Shown here piece by piece: positions 9,140-17,857 of a stretch of DNA of 64,000 nucleotides; the first letter of the stretch is position 1, and every line of letters begins with the position of its first letter. The stretch covers positions 48,214-112,213 of the forward strand of contig NZ_JAUEPL010000015.1 of the NCBI RefSeq assembly GCF_030406405.1. The letters are read 5' to 3'. A program made the translations under genes and the position numbers. The notes below the pieces were generated by a model, which saw nothing but the letters and a program-made list of their open reading frames with translations, had not been told where the DNA came from and did no database searches. Source of the stretch: Streptomyces ficellus. Lineage in GTDB: Bacteria; Actinomycetota; Actinomycetes; Streptomycetales; Streptomycetaceae.

Positions 9140-9270
9140 AATGAGGAGGCGTTGTCCATTAGCGCTGCCAGTGCGATACAGCACCGTGGTCATCCCAAGC
9201 TCATTTGCCACAGCGATGTTCTCCTCCCGATCGTCCACGAAAAGGCACCAAGGGGCCCGCCGGCCCCGGC
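9140..9270 (-). pseudogene. HAD-family hydrolase C-terminal remnant
   Basis: A short stretch reads APWCLFVDDREENIAVANEL then GMTTVLYRT. This is the conserved motif IV region of HAD-like phosphatases (CLFVDD..ENI..A..LGM). Nothing upstream in the frame resembles the catalytic DxD motif I, and the frame continues into unrelated sequence. I treat it as a relic rather than a gene. Confidence 0.5.
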
Positions 9271-9288
9271 AATCGAGGTCGGCGGGCC
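9254..9288 (-). terminator. Hairpin terminator of the 84-aa secreted protein gene
   Basis: A 9-bp inverted repeat (GGCCCGCCG / CGGCGGGCC) lies 16 bases after the stop of the minus-strand gene ending at 9304. It is GC-rich without a long T-run, as is usual in Streptomyces. Confidence 0.5.
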
Positions 9289-9303
9289 GGGGTGTGCTGG
9301 TGA

Positions 9304-9558
9304 TCACGGTGTCGAGACGCACTCCTTCTCGTTGACGTTCGTGCCCTCGGCGCTGACCTTGGCGTCCCCGCACGCCTTGGCGTCGCCGCTGTCGCTGACG
9401 CGGTAGTCAGCGCCATAGCTGACGGTGTTGCCCTGGGTGCCCGTGACGCCGTTGGTGGCGCCCTGAATTACTGCGTGGGCGGTGCCGGCTCCGAGGAGGG
9501 GGAGGGCCAGGGCGGCGGTCAGGGCGGCGGTGGCGGCGAGGATACGGGTTGAGATCAT
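9304..9558 (-). CDS. Small secreted protein (84 aa)
   Basis: An N-terminal signal peptide is clear: charged start MISTR, a hydrophobic core of Ala and Leu, and a likely cleavage site after GTAHA near residue 29. The mature part is a small polar domain with two Cys (KACGDAK, KECVSTP) that could form one disulfide. A good RBS (AAAGGA) lies about seven bases before the ATG. Function is unknown. A possible promoter with TATAGA lies 160 bases upstream. Confidence 0.7.
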   Translation of the reverse strand: MISTRILAATAALTAALALPLLGAGTAHAVIQGATNGVTGTQGNTVSYGADYRVSDSGDAKACGDAKVSAEGTNVNEKECVSTP

Positions 9559-10172
9559 GATGGTTTCCTTTCAGTTGTCCGGTGGCTGGCCTGGTGGGGC
9601 CGGTACCGGAGTGCTGGTGTTGTGTGGTGGCGGGGCTTGAGGGGCCCCGCCGCTTGTGCTGAGCGGCCCCCGGCTGCGCGGGCAGAGGGGCCGTTCACCC
9701 TGTAGTCGTCCCAGCGGCGCTCTATACGCAAAAAAATCTTGAAAAAGTTTTGCGCCGGTCCACCGAGCCCTCCCCTCAGGGCTTCTCCGCAGACCGGCGC
9801 GGCAGCCGACGTGGCCGCTGGTCTGGCCGAACGGGCGCTCCACCTTGGCGGCCCCGGGGGCTGCCGGCTTCCCAGCCGGCCGGAAAGGAGGGTCAGGCTC
9901 ACCGCACCGCGCCGTGCCCCTTTGCCCTCCCGGCACCAGGAGGCCCACGGCCCGCCTCAACCAGTGGCAGCCACACCAGGCGCATACCGGAGGGGCAGAC
10001 AGGCTGCCGGCTCACCGGACTCGGAGCCCAAAGGGGACCGCTGAAATGCGCTGCGGGGGCGCGAGTTCTTGGCCGCGCGCCTGACGTAAGCCCCCGCTGC
10101 TGCGAAAACCTTGCGTTCTACGGTTGCCGGAACCTGGCCGGGGATGAACAGGTTGGGGCAGGAGGTGTCTCA
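9559..10172. other. Intergenic region between divergent genes
   Basis: No credible gene is seen in this 614-base stretch. It holds an unusual A/T-rich island at 9721-9753, with an inverted repeat (CGCAAAA / TTTTGCG) and a minus-strand TATAGA that could be the -10 box for the secreted protein gene. The remaining sequence is GC-rich and shows no coding-type frame that starts with an RBS. Confidence 0.4.
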
Positions 10173-11255
10173 TTGCAGAAAAAAGACGACCTGGTCCAAG
10201 CAGTGGAACAGGCGGTGCGCTGTTGCCGTGCCGCCGGAGCGAGCAGAGAGGAAGCCGAAGACTTCGCTCACGACGCCGTCCTCCAGCTCCTGGAGGCGCC
10301 CGCCGCGCAACGGGAGGTGTCGAACGCGCAGGCATGGCTGGTCACCGTTGCCCGCCGGCGGATGGCCGACGCCACCCGCCGCGCCCAGCGCGAACGGCTC
10401 AGAGCGACTCGCGCCGCCGCGCTGCGGCCCACGGATGCTGTCGACCCGGCTGAGCATGTCAGCGATCAGGCTCTGGCCCACTGGCTGATAGCCGACCAGC
10501 TCACTCAGCTGCCTCAAGTGACCCGGCAGGTCTGCGACGCCACCGCCGCCGGCCTGCCCCCGCACCAGATCGCCGAGCTGCTCGGTCTGTCCATCCGGTC
10601 GGTGCAGTCCCACCTCACCCGCGCCCGCACGTGGCTCAGGCGGATGGCAGCCACCGCACTCGTGCCCGTTCTGGGCACACTACGGCGCATCCTGCGCGAC
10701 ACGTCTGTCCCCGCACTGCCCGCCGCTCTCGCAGCCCCCCTCACCCTCGGCATCACGCTGTTCGCCATCCCCTCATCCACCCCCACCCCGACCCCCACCC
10801 GCATTCCCGCTCTCATACCGTCAGCTCCCGCCCACACCCACCCAGCCCCCCACGACGGCTCCATGGCAGTACACGCCAAACCCACCGCGCGGGGTGCCCA
10901 CCACACCCGACCGACCACCGCGCCACCCCGCGCCTCCACACCCACTGCGCCCGCCACCACAGAGGCAGCCGGACCACCCACCACCACCCCTATCGGGCAC
11001 GCCTCGGACAACACCCCCACCGCGGGCCGTCCTCCCACACCGAACACCCCCGCACCCACCCCCGCTCCCGCTGTCGTCCCCGACATCCGCCCCACGCCCC
11101 CACAAACGACAGCAGTCACCTCACCGCCCCTTGCGACCGACGCCATCGACCAAGCCCCGCACACGACCGGCACCGTCGACACAAGCCTCCAGGCAGTCCC
11201 CGGCACACTGTGTGGACACACCCCCACCGTTCCGAGCCCGCCGACGATTTGCTGA
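10173..11255 (+). CDS. ECF-like sigma factor with membrane segment and Pro/Thr-rich tail
   Basis: The TTG at 10173 follows a strong GGAGG by seven bases; longer readings are not supported. The 360-aa product has a sigma region 2 in residues 1-75 (EEAEDFAHDAVLQLLE, AWLVTVARRRMADATRRAQR). Sigma region 4 is at about 105-150 (LPPHQIAELLGLSIRSVQSH). Residues about 165-195 are hydrophobic and could cross the membrane. The last 160 residues are almost wholly Pro, Thr, Ala and His, ending with two Cys. A sigma factor joined to an apparent extracytoplasmic tail is unusual. It may be membrane-tethered and self-controlled. Confidence 0.75.
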   Translation: MQKKDDLVQAVEQAVRCCRAAGASREEAEDFAHDAVLQLLEAPAAQREVSNAQAWLVTVARRRMADATRRAQRERLRATRAAALRPTDAVDPAEHVSDQALAHWLIADQLTQLPQVTRQVCDATAAGLPPHQIAELLGLSIRSVQSHLTRARTWLRRMAATALVPVLGTLRRILRDTSVPALPAALAAPLTLGITLFAIPSSTPTPTPTRIPALIPSAPAHTHPAPHDGSMAVHAKPTARGAHHTRPTTAPPRASTPTAPATTEAAGPPTTTPIGHASDNTPTAGRPPTPNTPAPTPAPAVVPDIRPTPPQTTAVTSPPLATDAIDQAPHTTGTVDTSLQAVPGTLCGHTPTVPSPPTIC

Positions 11256-11574
11256 CCACCATGCGGCCAGGCCAACCCTCTTACGTGCGTGGCACAGGGC
11301 GGCCAACGTTTATTCGGCAGAGGCGTCCCGGAAACGGAGAAGTGGAACGGTGAGATACCCCGGTATGCGGCGGTGTGCAGGAACCGGCGGTGGTCACCTT
11401 CGCTCTGCTGCACTGACCTGTGGCGTCCTGGGAGCCAACCCGCGCTCTGATCCGAGCGGAACCTGGCGCAAATCCCATCACTCACAAGAGTGGAAGAGTG
11501 CCTCGCCCGTGTACTCCGCCAGGGTTCGGAAACCCGGCTCCCGTTCCTGCACGATGCGACCGAAAGGGGGCTCC
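11256..11574. other. Intergenic region
   Basis: No convincing gene is visible in these 319 bases. A short stretch near 11460-11500 reads TWRKSHHSQEW, reminiscent of a DUF397 start, but it lacks the following CVEVA motif, so I do not call it. Confidence 0.35.
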
Positions 11575-12141
11575 ATGCGTTTGCGCGCCCTGGCGGCTGT
11601 CGCCGCTGCCGCTCCGATGCTGTTGACCGTCTTACCCCAGGGGGCGGCTGCTGCCGAGGATGATCGTTCCGGTAAACCAGTTCCGGGGGAGTACTGCGGG
11701 CCGAAGGAGAGCTTCTACGGCAGCGACGGCCTGACCTTCACCGACTTCCAGGTGTGCCTGAGGCCGGGATATAACAACGGGAAGGACAACCGCGAGCTCT
11801 TCACCATCAAGAAGGACCGCACCACCTACAAGTGGGGCGGCATCTGGTACAACGCCAGCGATCGGTGGCCCGCCCAGTGGAGTGCGGGAGGCACCGTGGC
11901 CACCGACGGGTGGTCATCCGAATACGGCATGGCGGAAGACCAGCGCACCCGGTACACGCAGAAGAGCGGATTCTTCGGCCACAAGAACGGCGCGCGCATG
12001 CCGTGCGGCACCTACAACGTGACCGCCGATCTGGAGCAGGACGGCCCGCACTGGGGCAGCAAGACCGGCTGGGGAACCGAGTGGAGCATCAAGCCCGGTG
12101 AGCGCACCTACACCATCGAGGTGCCCTGTCAGGGCGGCTAG
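11575..12141 (+). CDS. Secreted four-cysteine protein (188 aa)
   Basis: The ATG at 11575 is preceded by GAAAGGGGG. Residues 1-30 form a signal peptide (MRLRALAAVAAAAPMLL, cleavage near GAAAAED). The mature protein is rich in Gly, Tyr and Trp and has four spaced Cys (GEYCGP, QVCLRP, MPCGTY, VPCQGG), consistent with two disulfides in an extracellular beta-rich domain. I do not recognise the family. A strong terminator follows directly, so it appears monocistronic. Confidence 0.75.
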   Translation: MRLRALAAVAAAAPMLLTVLPQGAAAAEDDRSGKPVPGEYCGPKESFYGSDGLTFTDFQVCLRPGYNNGKDNRELFTIKKDRTTYKWGGIWYNASDRWPAQWSAGGTVATDGWSSEYGMAEDQRTRYTQKSGFFGHKNGARMPCGTYNVTADLEQDGPHWGSKTGWGTEWSIKPGERTYTIEVPCQGG

Positions 12142-12153
12142 ATCTCCTTATGC

Positions 12154-12189
12154 GCTGCGGGGCCGCGTTACGTGAGGCGGCCCCGCAGC
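12154..12189 (+). terminator. Rho-independent-type hairpin after the secreted protein gene
   Basis: A perfect 13-bp GC-rich stem with a 10-base loop begins 13 bases after the stop at 12141. No T-run follows, as is common in Streptomyces. Confidence 0.75.
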
Positions 12190-12209
12190 CGTACTCAACC
12201 CCCACCTCG

Positions 12210-12392
12210 TTAACGAGTGCCGTGCTGGATCCAGAGGACGATCAGACTGATTGCGCCGGTGCCGATGCCGTAGCAAACGCCGCGGAGCAGGTGGCTGAGA
12301 GCGGCGCGGCGGCGCTGGGGGACCCAGCGGGTGGACTGCTGGGCGAATTCGCGGATCGCGCGTGCCGTACGCCGGGTGCGGCTAGGGTGCAT
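12210..12392 (-). CDS. Small basic membrane protein (60 aa)
   Basis: The first 38 residues are Arg-rich and the C-terminal third is one transmembrane helix (GTGAISLIVLWI). GAGGAA lies about nine bases before the ATG. It faces the secreted protein gene and is downstream of the 219-aa protein gene on the same strand. Function is unknown. Confidence 0.5.
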   Translation of the reverse strand: MHPSRTRRTARAIREFAQQSTRWVPQRRRAALSHLLRGVCYGIGTGAISLIVLWIQHGTR

Positions 12393-12503
12393 CGCAGATG
12401 TTCCTCTTCTTCGGGGGCACGTCGTATGAAGGAGCCCTCTCGACCCGGTGGACTCGGAACCCCAGGGGTCGAGGACGGGCTCCTTCGCCGTGTGGTGGGT
12501 TGA

Positions 12504-13163
12504 TCAGCGGCGGGCGAAGTCGTGCAGGTGGTCGGCAAGACGCCGGTCCCGGCCGCGGACGATGATGCAGGAGTCCTCGGTCGCCAGGCGGTCGACTTCC
12601 ATCTCCAGACCTCCCGTCGGCGGGGCGGCCGCGGAGCCGTTCTTGCGTACGTACCGCGCGACCAGCTCCAGGCAGTCCAGGAACGCGGCGTCCGGGGCCT
12701 CGGAGTCGACGACGTAGTGGGTCACCTTGTGCAGCCAGTGCTGCGCTTCGCGGCTCTCCCCCAGCGCCAGGTGGTGCAGGTGCAGGCAGTACGCGGCGGC
12801 GCGGTGGCCGGCCCCGGCGGCCAGCTGCCACCAGAACTGGGCGCTTTCCGGATGCCCGGTCAGGTACAGCAGGCACGCGAACACCAGGGCGCCGTCGACG
12901 TCCAGGTGCTCTTCGCCGCGCTGGGTGCCGTCGGTGTCCTCAGCCAGCCGGTCGACGTGCACGGCCGCGTCGGGTTCGTTGAGGATCCAACGCGACACCA
13001 CGGCCAGGCGCTTGCCGGCCTCGGCCGCGCGGGCCATGTCCGGGCCAGGTGACGCCTTGGCCGCGTCCCGGGCGAGGCGGCGCAGGGCGGCAGCCACATC
13101 GAGGGCGGCCCGCGAGGACACCGGTACGGCCGCATCCGCCAACAACTCGTCGATGGTGTTCAC
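12504..13163 (-). CDS. Hypothetical helical-repeat protein coupled to a sigma factor gene (219 aa)
   Basis: The GTG start sits in a GTGA overlap with the end of the upstream sigma-factor frame, so the two were translationally coupled. The middle region (FWWQLAAGAGHRAAAYCLHL, then LGESREAQHWLHKV) has the pattern of TPR/SEL1-like helical repeats. The C-terminal part (LEMEVDRLATEDSCIIV) is a different, possibly beta-containing segment. The pairing suggests a partner or regulator of the sigma factor; this is inference. The partner gene itself is broken here. Confidence 0.7.
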   Translation of the reverse strand: MNTIDELLADAAVPVSSRAALDVAAALRRLARDAAKASPGPDMARAAEAGKRLAVVSRWILNEPDAAVHVDRLAEDTDGTQRGEEHLDVDGALVFACLLYLTGHPESAQFWWQLAAGAGHRAAAYCLHLHHLALGESREAQHWLHKVTHYVVDSEAPDAAFLDCLELVARYVRKNGSAAAPPTGGLEMEVDRLATEDSCIIVRGRDRRLADHLHDFARR

Positions 13164-13722
13164 TGTCCCGTCCCTTTCTTCTTGTTCTTGCCCCGCTGCG
13201 GGGCGGGAAGGCCGAGCTGCGTCCGCAGGCGTTTCCTTGCCCTTGCGGCCGTGGTAGTCGACGTAGTCGACCGTCCGCTCGTGCAGCCCCCATGAAGCGG
13301 GCGATGCGGGGGATCTCGTAGCCGAGGAGGTGGCGCAGCACGATCACGGTGAACTGCCGGGTCGGCAGGCCGGTGATCGCCTCGTACAGGCCGCTGCTGG
13401 ACTCCATGAGCTCGAGCTTGTCCTTCGCCTCACGCAGGGCTCGGGCTATCGGGCCATTGATCACGAAGGCCGGTTCACGGCCTTCCTTCTCCAGGCGGGC
13501 CTGGACGTGGCGGTGCAGTACGGCGAGCGTGAGCTGCTCCAGGTCTCCTTCCTGCAGCAGCTGGTCCCAGCCGGCGAGGATCTCCAGGAAGACCTGGTGG
13601 ACCACGTCTTCCGCCGCGCGCCGGCTGCCGAGGTGGATTTCGCCGTACGCGTGGAAGAACTCCTGATGGCCCAGGTAGAAGGCCTCGAAGTCCAGGGGCA
13701 GGTTCAGCTCCTGGTCGGCCAT
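13163..13722 (-). pseudogene. Sigma-70-like factor, frame broken near its C-terminus
   Basis: From the ATG at 13722 the frame encodes a sigma-like protein (DFEAFYLGHQEFFHAYGEIH, AAEDVVHQVFLEILAGW, LPTRQFTVIVLRHLLGYEI). After RFMG near 13290 the frame is lost. One shifted frame gives LHERTVDYVDYHGRKGK, with a tandem 9-bp duplication encoding VDY twice. A third frame gives KRLRTQLGLPAP and a stop that overlaps the next gene by GTGA. The natural product therefore needs two frame changes: an extra base in a run of five C at 13289-13293 and another change near 13240. It is either a decayed gene or an assembly error. Confidence 0.75.
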
Positions 13723-14639
13723 GGGCCGGCCGCCGGCGCTGTCCTGGGGCGAACCGTCAGCGTTGACGTCGCCATCTCTCACACGGCCCTCCGCGTCACA
13801 TCGATCACCGCGTTCGTCCTCATCGTCGAGGGCGGTGATGCAGGAGTGGGGCGCGGGCAACTCGCCCGCACAAGGGCCCCGTTGGCCCTCAGGAACCACC
13901 CTGTCGATTTCGGGGCCGCCGCACTCACGCCCACCCCGAGAAAAATCGCCGTCGGATCACGAACAGGAACGCAACGTGAATACGGGGTTCGGAGTCACGT
14001 TGGACATAAGGCCGGTGACCTGGCACAACGACCACCCATGTGCCGCCCTCCCACACGCAGACCCTGCATGAAGGGGCAGATGTCACACCGCAGTTGCTCT
14101 ACAACGACCACGGGACGAAGCGCAGCAGTCACATACGACTCAGCCAGCTCCAGGAGCGGAACTCCTCTCACCCCGCCGCCCGGCGCGGACGGCCGGGACC
14201 CGGTGCTGTGTCCGGCGTCGGTACAGGCGGCCGGGCCCGCCGGGGCGCCGATCCGCGCGATGCTCGGCGTCAGCTGCGTGCCGTACGCCGACGAGTCCTG
14301 GCGCAGGCCAGCTCCTTGATCCCGTATGGAGGACGACGACCTGGACGTACGGGGGCTGCGCCGAGGCAGCGATTTCCAGTCACCAGCCGAGCGCCGTACC
14401 GCCGCGGCCGCCACCGGAGCTCCGGGCCCGATCGGCCACCAGACCCTGGAGCACGGTGGCGGCTCGGTTCGGACTCTTACCCGCCCGCGCCGTACGACTC
14501 GCTGCCAGCGCGGCACGCGTACGCGTCGCGCCGGTCGACATCACCGGCCGCCGCCCCGGTACGACGCCGGGCGACATCGATGGCCGAGGCCGAGCGCGGT
14601 CTCCGTCCGGAGCATCCGCAGTCGGGCATCGTGAGTGAC
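13723..14639. other. Gene-poor region
   Basis: More than 900 bases show no frame with family resemblance, RBS and sensible codon bias together. Long open frames exist on both strands, but they look like GC-driven chance frames. The right end borders the Asp23 remnant. I could not identify what the region derived from. Confidence 0.35.
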
Positions 14640-14901
14640 GCCTCCTCAGGGGGCGGTACTCAGGTCCGCCGTGGTAACCGTTACCTCGGCACGGGATGCG
14701 GCCTTGAGTCGCATCCGCTCCCAGGGCATGGATGCCGGGAACCTCCCTGGCGGCCATTCCGGCGATCTTCGCCACCACTCCGTCGGCGATGCTCGTCGTG
14801 CCCCGGGTCTCTGAGGCAGTGTGCGCCCCTCTCTGTTCGGCCTGCGGAGTGTTTGCACGGGGTTCGGTCGTGGACTTGGTGGCACTGTTCGGCTCCGCCA
14901 T
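14640..14901 (-). pseudogene. Asp23/Gls24-family protein fragment
   Basis: The ATG at 14901 follows GAGGAGG by nine bases. The N-terminus continues as TRGTTSIADGVVAKIAGMAA then REVPGIHALG, the conserved start of Asp23/Gls24 envelope-stress proteins. After ALG the homology stops abruptly. A shifted frame then reads RLKAASRAEVTVTTADLSTAP and ends at 14655, possibly from the next gene of a former amaP-like operon. A deletion appears to have fused the two. Confidence 0.65.
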
Positions 14902-15014
14902 GGGAACCCGCCTCCTCGATACGCAGGGCTCACCAGAGCCTTGAACGGCTTGTCAGGCACAAAGACCGGGCGTAGCCGCCCAGCTCTTCAGTAGGACGTT
15001 GCGCACGAGTGCCG

Positions 15015-15200
15015 TCACCGGACACGGCGTCGGCGTTTCCCTCCGCCGCGCGCTGCTCCGGACCGGCGGGCCACCGCCACCGCGACGGCAGCCACGAAAA
15101 TCACGATTCCGATCGCCAGTAAGTAGCCAAGCCCTTCTGCTACAGCGCCGATGATGCCCAGGACCACGGCGACAATGATCATAAGAAGCAGGAGAGCCAT
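15015..15200 (-). CDS. Small hydrophobic membrane protein (61 aa)
   Basis: Two transmembrane helices occupy residues 1-42 (MALLLLMIIVAVVLGIIGAV and LLAIGIVIFVAAVAVAVA), followed by a basic Arg/Lys tail. AAGGAA precedes the ATG at 15200. Short hydrophobic proteins of this type often accompany Asp23 and stress genes in Streptomyces, and the Asp23 remnant lies just downstream. Function is unknown. Confidence 0.65.
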   Translation of the reverse strand: MALLLLMIIVAVVLGIIGAVAEGLGYLLAIGIVIFVAAVAVAVARRSGAARGGGKRRRRVR

Positions 15201-15399
15201 GACGGTCACTTCCTTGGGCGGCGGTGCCAGCAGGACCACAGCCATCCGGTCACGGCCGGAGACCCGAACGGGAACGTCCCGCTTCTTTCAGCGTGCCCTC
15301 CTCTGCCATATGGCGCCAGACGAGCACTACCAGGGGCTGCAGCAGCGCGGGGAGCGGTTGGTTGGTCCAGCAGCCAAAGGGGGACCTGCGTCTCATCGC

Positions 15400-15669
15400 C
15401 CGCAGCACACCAGTACCGGCAACGCTGCGAGAGCAGCTCGCACGACGACTGCACCCAGCCGGCGCAGAGCACCCGTGGGCCGATATGCGGGTCGCCTCGC
15501 ACTGGGAAGTCGCGACCTCCTTGACTTCACCTGCGTCGAACCGGAGGTCGTTGCTGAGTTCCACGGCGACACGGCCGTTGACCGCGGTCGCTGGCGCTAC
15601 CCCATACGCCTCCAGCGCCTGCGCACCGGCCTCGCCGCAAGCGAGGTCCCCACCGTCCAACCCGGCCGC
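15400..15669 (+). pseudogene. ATP-dependent DNA ligase C-terminal remnant
   Basis: One frame gives TLREQLARRLHPAGAEHPW and a second, shifted near 15500, gives ALGSRDLLDFTCVEPEVVAE, then GDTAVDRGRWRYPIRLQRLR. These match the OB-fold end of LigC/LigD-type ATP-dependent DNA ligases (VEPxLVAEV..D.A...GR.RHPVRF.RLR). The catalytic nucleotidyltransferase domain with the KxDG lysine is missing. It is a relic with at least one frameshift. Confidence 0.7.
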
Positions 15670-15726
15670 TCACCGCCCGCCGATTCACGGACTGGCCCGG
15701 CCCCACACCACACCAAGCGAGGAATC

Positions 15727-15975
15727 ATGGCAGCCAAGCCCAAGCGCACCGTCTACCACATCACCCCAGCGCACACCTCTGACCCAGGCGAGAAGTGGCA
15801 GGTCGAGACAGAGAAGGCCGCCGCGAGGTCCGCGAGCCTCACCGCACCCAGAAGGAAGCCATCAACGCCGCCCGCAACCAGGCCAAGGAACACAAGCCCG
15901 CCCAGGTGGTCGTCCACGGACGTGACGGTCGCATCCGCACCGATTACACCTACGGCGACGACCCCCACCCGGTGA
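15727..15975 (+). pseudogene. DUF2188-family protein, frameshifted
   Basis: The ATG at 15727 gives AAKPKRTVYHITPAHTSDPG and KWQVETEKAAAR. The rest of the DUF2188 domain (HRTQKEAINAARNQAKEHKP, then QVVVHGRDGRIRTDYTYGDD) follows in a frame shifted by one base near 15825. The family is small with unknown function and typically about 80 aa, which matches the rejoined length. The 3' end abuts the hydrolase gene on the other strand. Confidence 0.7.
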
Positions 15976-16825
15976 AGAAGCCCGCAAGGGAGGAGGCGAG
16001 CTCTTCTGGGGCCTCTTCGGCCACGTGGTGCCCGGAGTCGATGCCGTGGCCCCGTACGTCCGGTGCCCACTGCCGCCAGATCTTCACCGGATCCCCGTAC
16101 AGGTCCTCGAGGTCGTCCCGGAGCGACCACAGGATCAGTGCCGGGCACCGGATTCGTACTCCGGCGGCCCGGTCGTCCTCCTCGTGCCGCCGGTCGACGG
16201 TGAGGCCGGCCCTGTAGTCCTCAAGCATCGCCCGCACGACGTCGGGATTCCTCATGGCCGCGCGCCACTCGTCGTGGTTCTCCTGTCCCATGCTCTGCGG
16301 ATCGCCGCGGTACCAGCTGTCCGGGTCAGCGTTGATGACCCGCTCGGGGATGTCCGGCTGGGCGAAGAAGAACCAGTGCCACCACTGCGTGGCGAACTCG
16401 GTCGTGATGCGGGACAGGTGCTCGGTGAGGGGCAAACAGTCGATCAGCGCCACCCGCGAGACCGCGTCGGGATGATCGAGCGCGAGACGCAGCGCGGCAC
16501 TGCCTCCGCGGTCGTGCCCGGCGAGCGCGAACCGGGCATGGCCGAGGGAGCGCATCACCGAGACCACGTCACCGGCGACGGCCCGCTTGGAGTACCCGGC
16601 GTGGTCTGCGGTCGGCGCCGGGCCGGTGGACCGGCCGTATCCCCGGAGGTCGGGACAGACCACGGTGAAACCACGCCGGGCGAGGAGCGGGGCGACCCTA
16701 TGCCAGGTCGCGGAAGTCCGGGGATGACCGTGCAGCAGCACCACCGGCGGCCCGTCCCCGCCGTAGCGAACGAAGATCGATGCTTCATCGACCTGTACCC
16801 GCCTGGACTGGAAGTCCTCGAACAA
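15950..16825 (-). CDS. Alpha/beta hydrolase, fluoroacetate-dehalogenase-like
   Basis: The TTG at 16825, eight bases after GGGAGG, gives a 291-aa enzyme starting (M)FEDFQSRRVQVDEASIFV. Motifs in order are the oxyanion-hole HGHPRTSATWHRVAP, DLRGYGRS, the nucleophile elbow GHDRGG with Asp, the WHWFFFAQPDIPERVI cap segment, EDYRAG and the catalytic-His region IDSGHHVAEEAPEEL. These closely follow fluoroacetate dehalogenase/haloacetate dehalogenase and related epoxide hydrolases. Cytoplasmic. Substrate is uncertain. It is the main intact gene among the remnants of this stretch. Confidence 0.85.
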   Translation of the reverse strand: MFEDFQSRRVQVDEASIFVRYGGDGPPVVLLHGHPRTSATWHRVAPLLARRGFTVVCPDLRGYGRSTGPAPTADHAGYSKRAVAGDVVSVMRSLGHARFALAGHDRGGSAALRLALDHPDAVSRVALIDCLPLTEHLSRITTEFATQWWHWFFFAQPDIPERVINADPDSWYRGDPQSMGQENHDEWRAAMRNPDVVRAMLEDYRAGLTVDRRHEEDDRAAGVRIRCPALILWSLRDDLEDLYGDPVKIWRQWAPDVRGHGIDSGHHVAEEAPEELASSLAGFFTGWGSSP

Positions 16826-17098
16826 GGCCCGAACCTCCCGCTCTCGTTGACAAGAACAACCCCGCACTCGCCCACGACGACCACAGGGCCAACAGGCTGC
16901 GCGAGCTGGACCTTCTCCTCGCCGAGTGCTGGACCGACACAGCCTTCTCTTGCCCCTGCGGGTGCTGTGAACACCCAAGCAGCACGGGAGGCCGACGGCT
17001 GTCTACGCCGCTGCGACTGCCCGAACAGGGCAGACAATCGCTGCTGCTTGAGAGAAACCAAGCCACCGGAAAGAGCTCCCTCTCCAAGACACCGCGCC

Positions 17099-17635
17099 TC
17101 AGTCCTGCTCCGCGCTGGACAGAGCTTTGGTGATCAGGCGGGTGGCGAAGTCGCGGTCGTCGGTGAGCCGGTTGATGTGCTCCGCGAGCAGGAAGGCGGT
17201 GGCTTCCAGGGGATTCATCTCGTCCTCGGTCCAGTCTCCGTACTGCTTGCGCCACAGGCTGGGACTCAGGTCGGTACCTGCCGCGACGACCAGGCCGGCC
17301 ATGGTGGGGATGGCCTCCGGGCGGACGCTCTTGGGCATCATGCTCATCGTGGCCACGAGGTTGGGCACCACGTACTCGATGACGTCCTTGTCGTGGTCCT
17401 CGTAGGCCGCCCGTAGCCACTTCATGAACATGAAGATGAGCGTGCACGCGCCGTCCAGCAGATCCTGGACTCCCCTGCGGTCCAAAGACGCGGTGAACTG
17501 GTCGATCAGCTGCTGCTGTGCGGGGTCGGTCTCTGTCCTCCCGCCGTAGATGGCTTTGAGCCGAGAGTCGATCACCATGAGCGCTGCCCCCACATCGCCG
17601 GCGGGAGCGTACTGGGGGTCGCAGGGCGATGACAC
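17099..17635 (-). CDS. Hypothetical protein (178 aa)
   Basis: The GTG at 17635 follows GAGGAGG by five bases; longer upstream reading lacks support. The product is a soluble, mostly helical protein (MVIDSRLKAIYGGRTETDPA near the start, DLLDGACTLIFMFMKWLRAA in the middle) with an acidic C-terminus. No family is recognised. It stands alone between a hydrolase and small genes. Confidence 0.65.
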   Translation of the reverse strand: MSSPCDPQYAPAGDVGAALMVIDSRLKAIYGGRTETDPAQQQLIDQFTASLDRRGVQDLLDGACTLIFMFMKWLRAAYEDHDKDVIEYVVPNLVATMSMMPKSVRPEAIPTMAGLVVAAGTDLSPSLWRKQYGDWTEDEMNPLEATAFLLAEHINRLTDDRDFATRLITKALSSAEQD

Positions 17636-17857
17636 AGGATCCTCCTCATGTGACCGCGGCAGGCAACGCGGCATGTCTGTACGGTAGACCGCCGACCGGA
17701 CGCAGGCTGGCGAATCCCGATGGAAGGGCTTCTGTGGTCTTCTGGCCAGATGACCCTTAGGCCTCGGCGGCCCCCTCGAAGAAGGGAGTGCCGGAGCCCA
17801 CGTCATCGTGCGGCTGTACGGCCGTGGCACACCAGGTACGGCGCCTACGGCAGGGGT

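Noticed and set aside
13995..14516. A 173-codon minus-strand open frame between the sigma and Asp23 remnants
   Set aside because: It has no RBS, no family resemblance and composition typical of non-coding GC-rich DNA.
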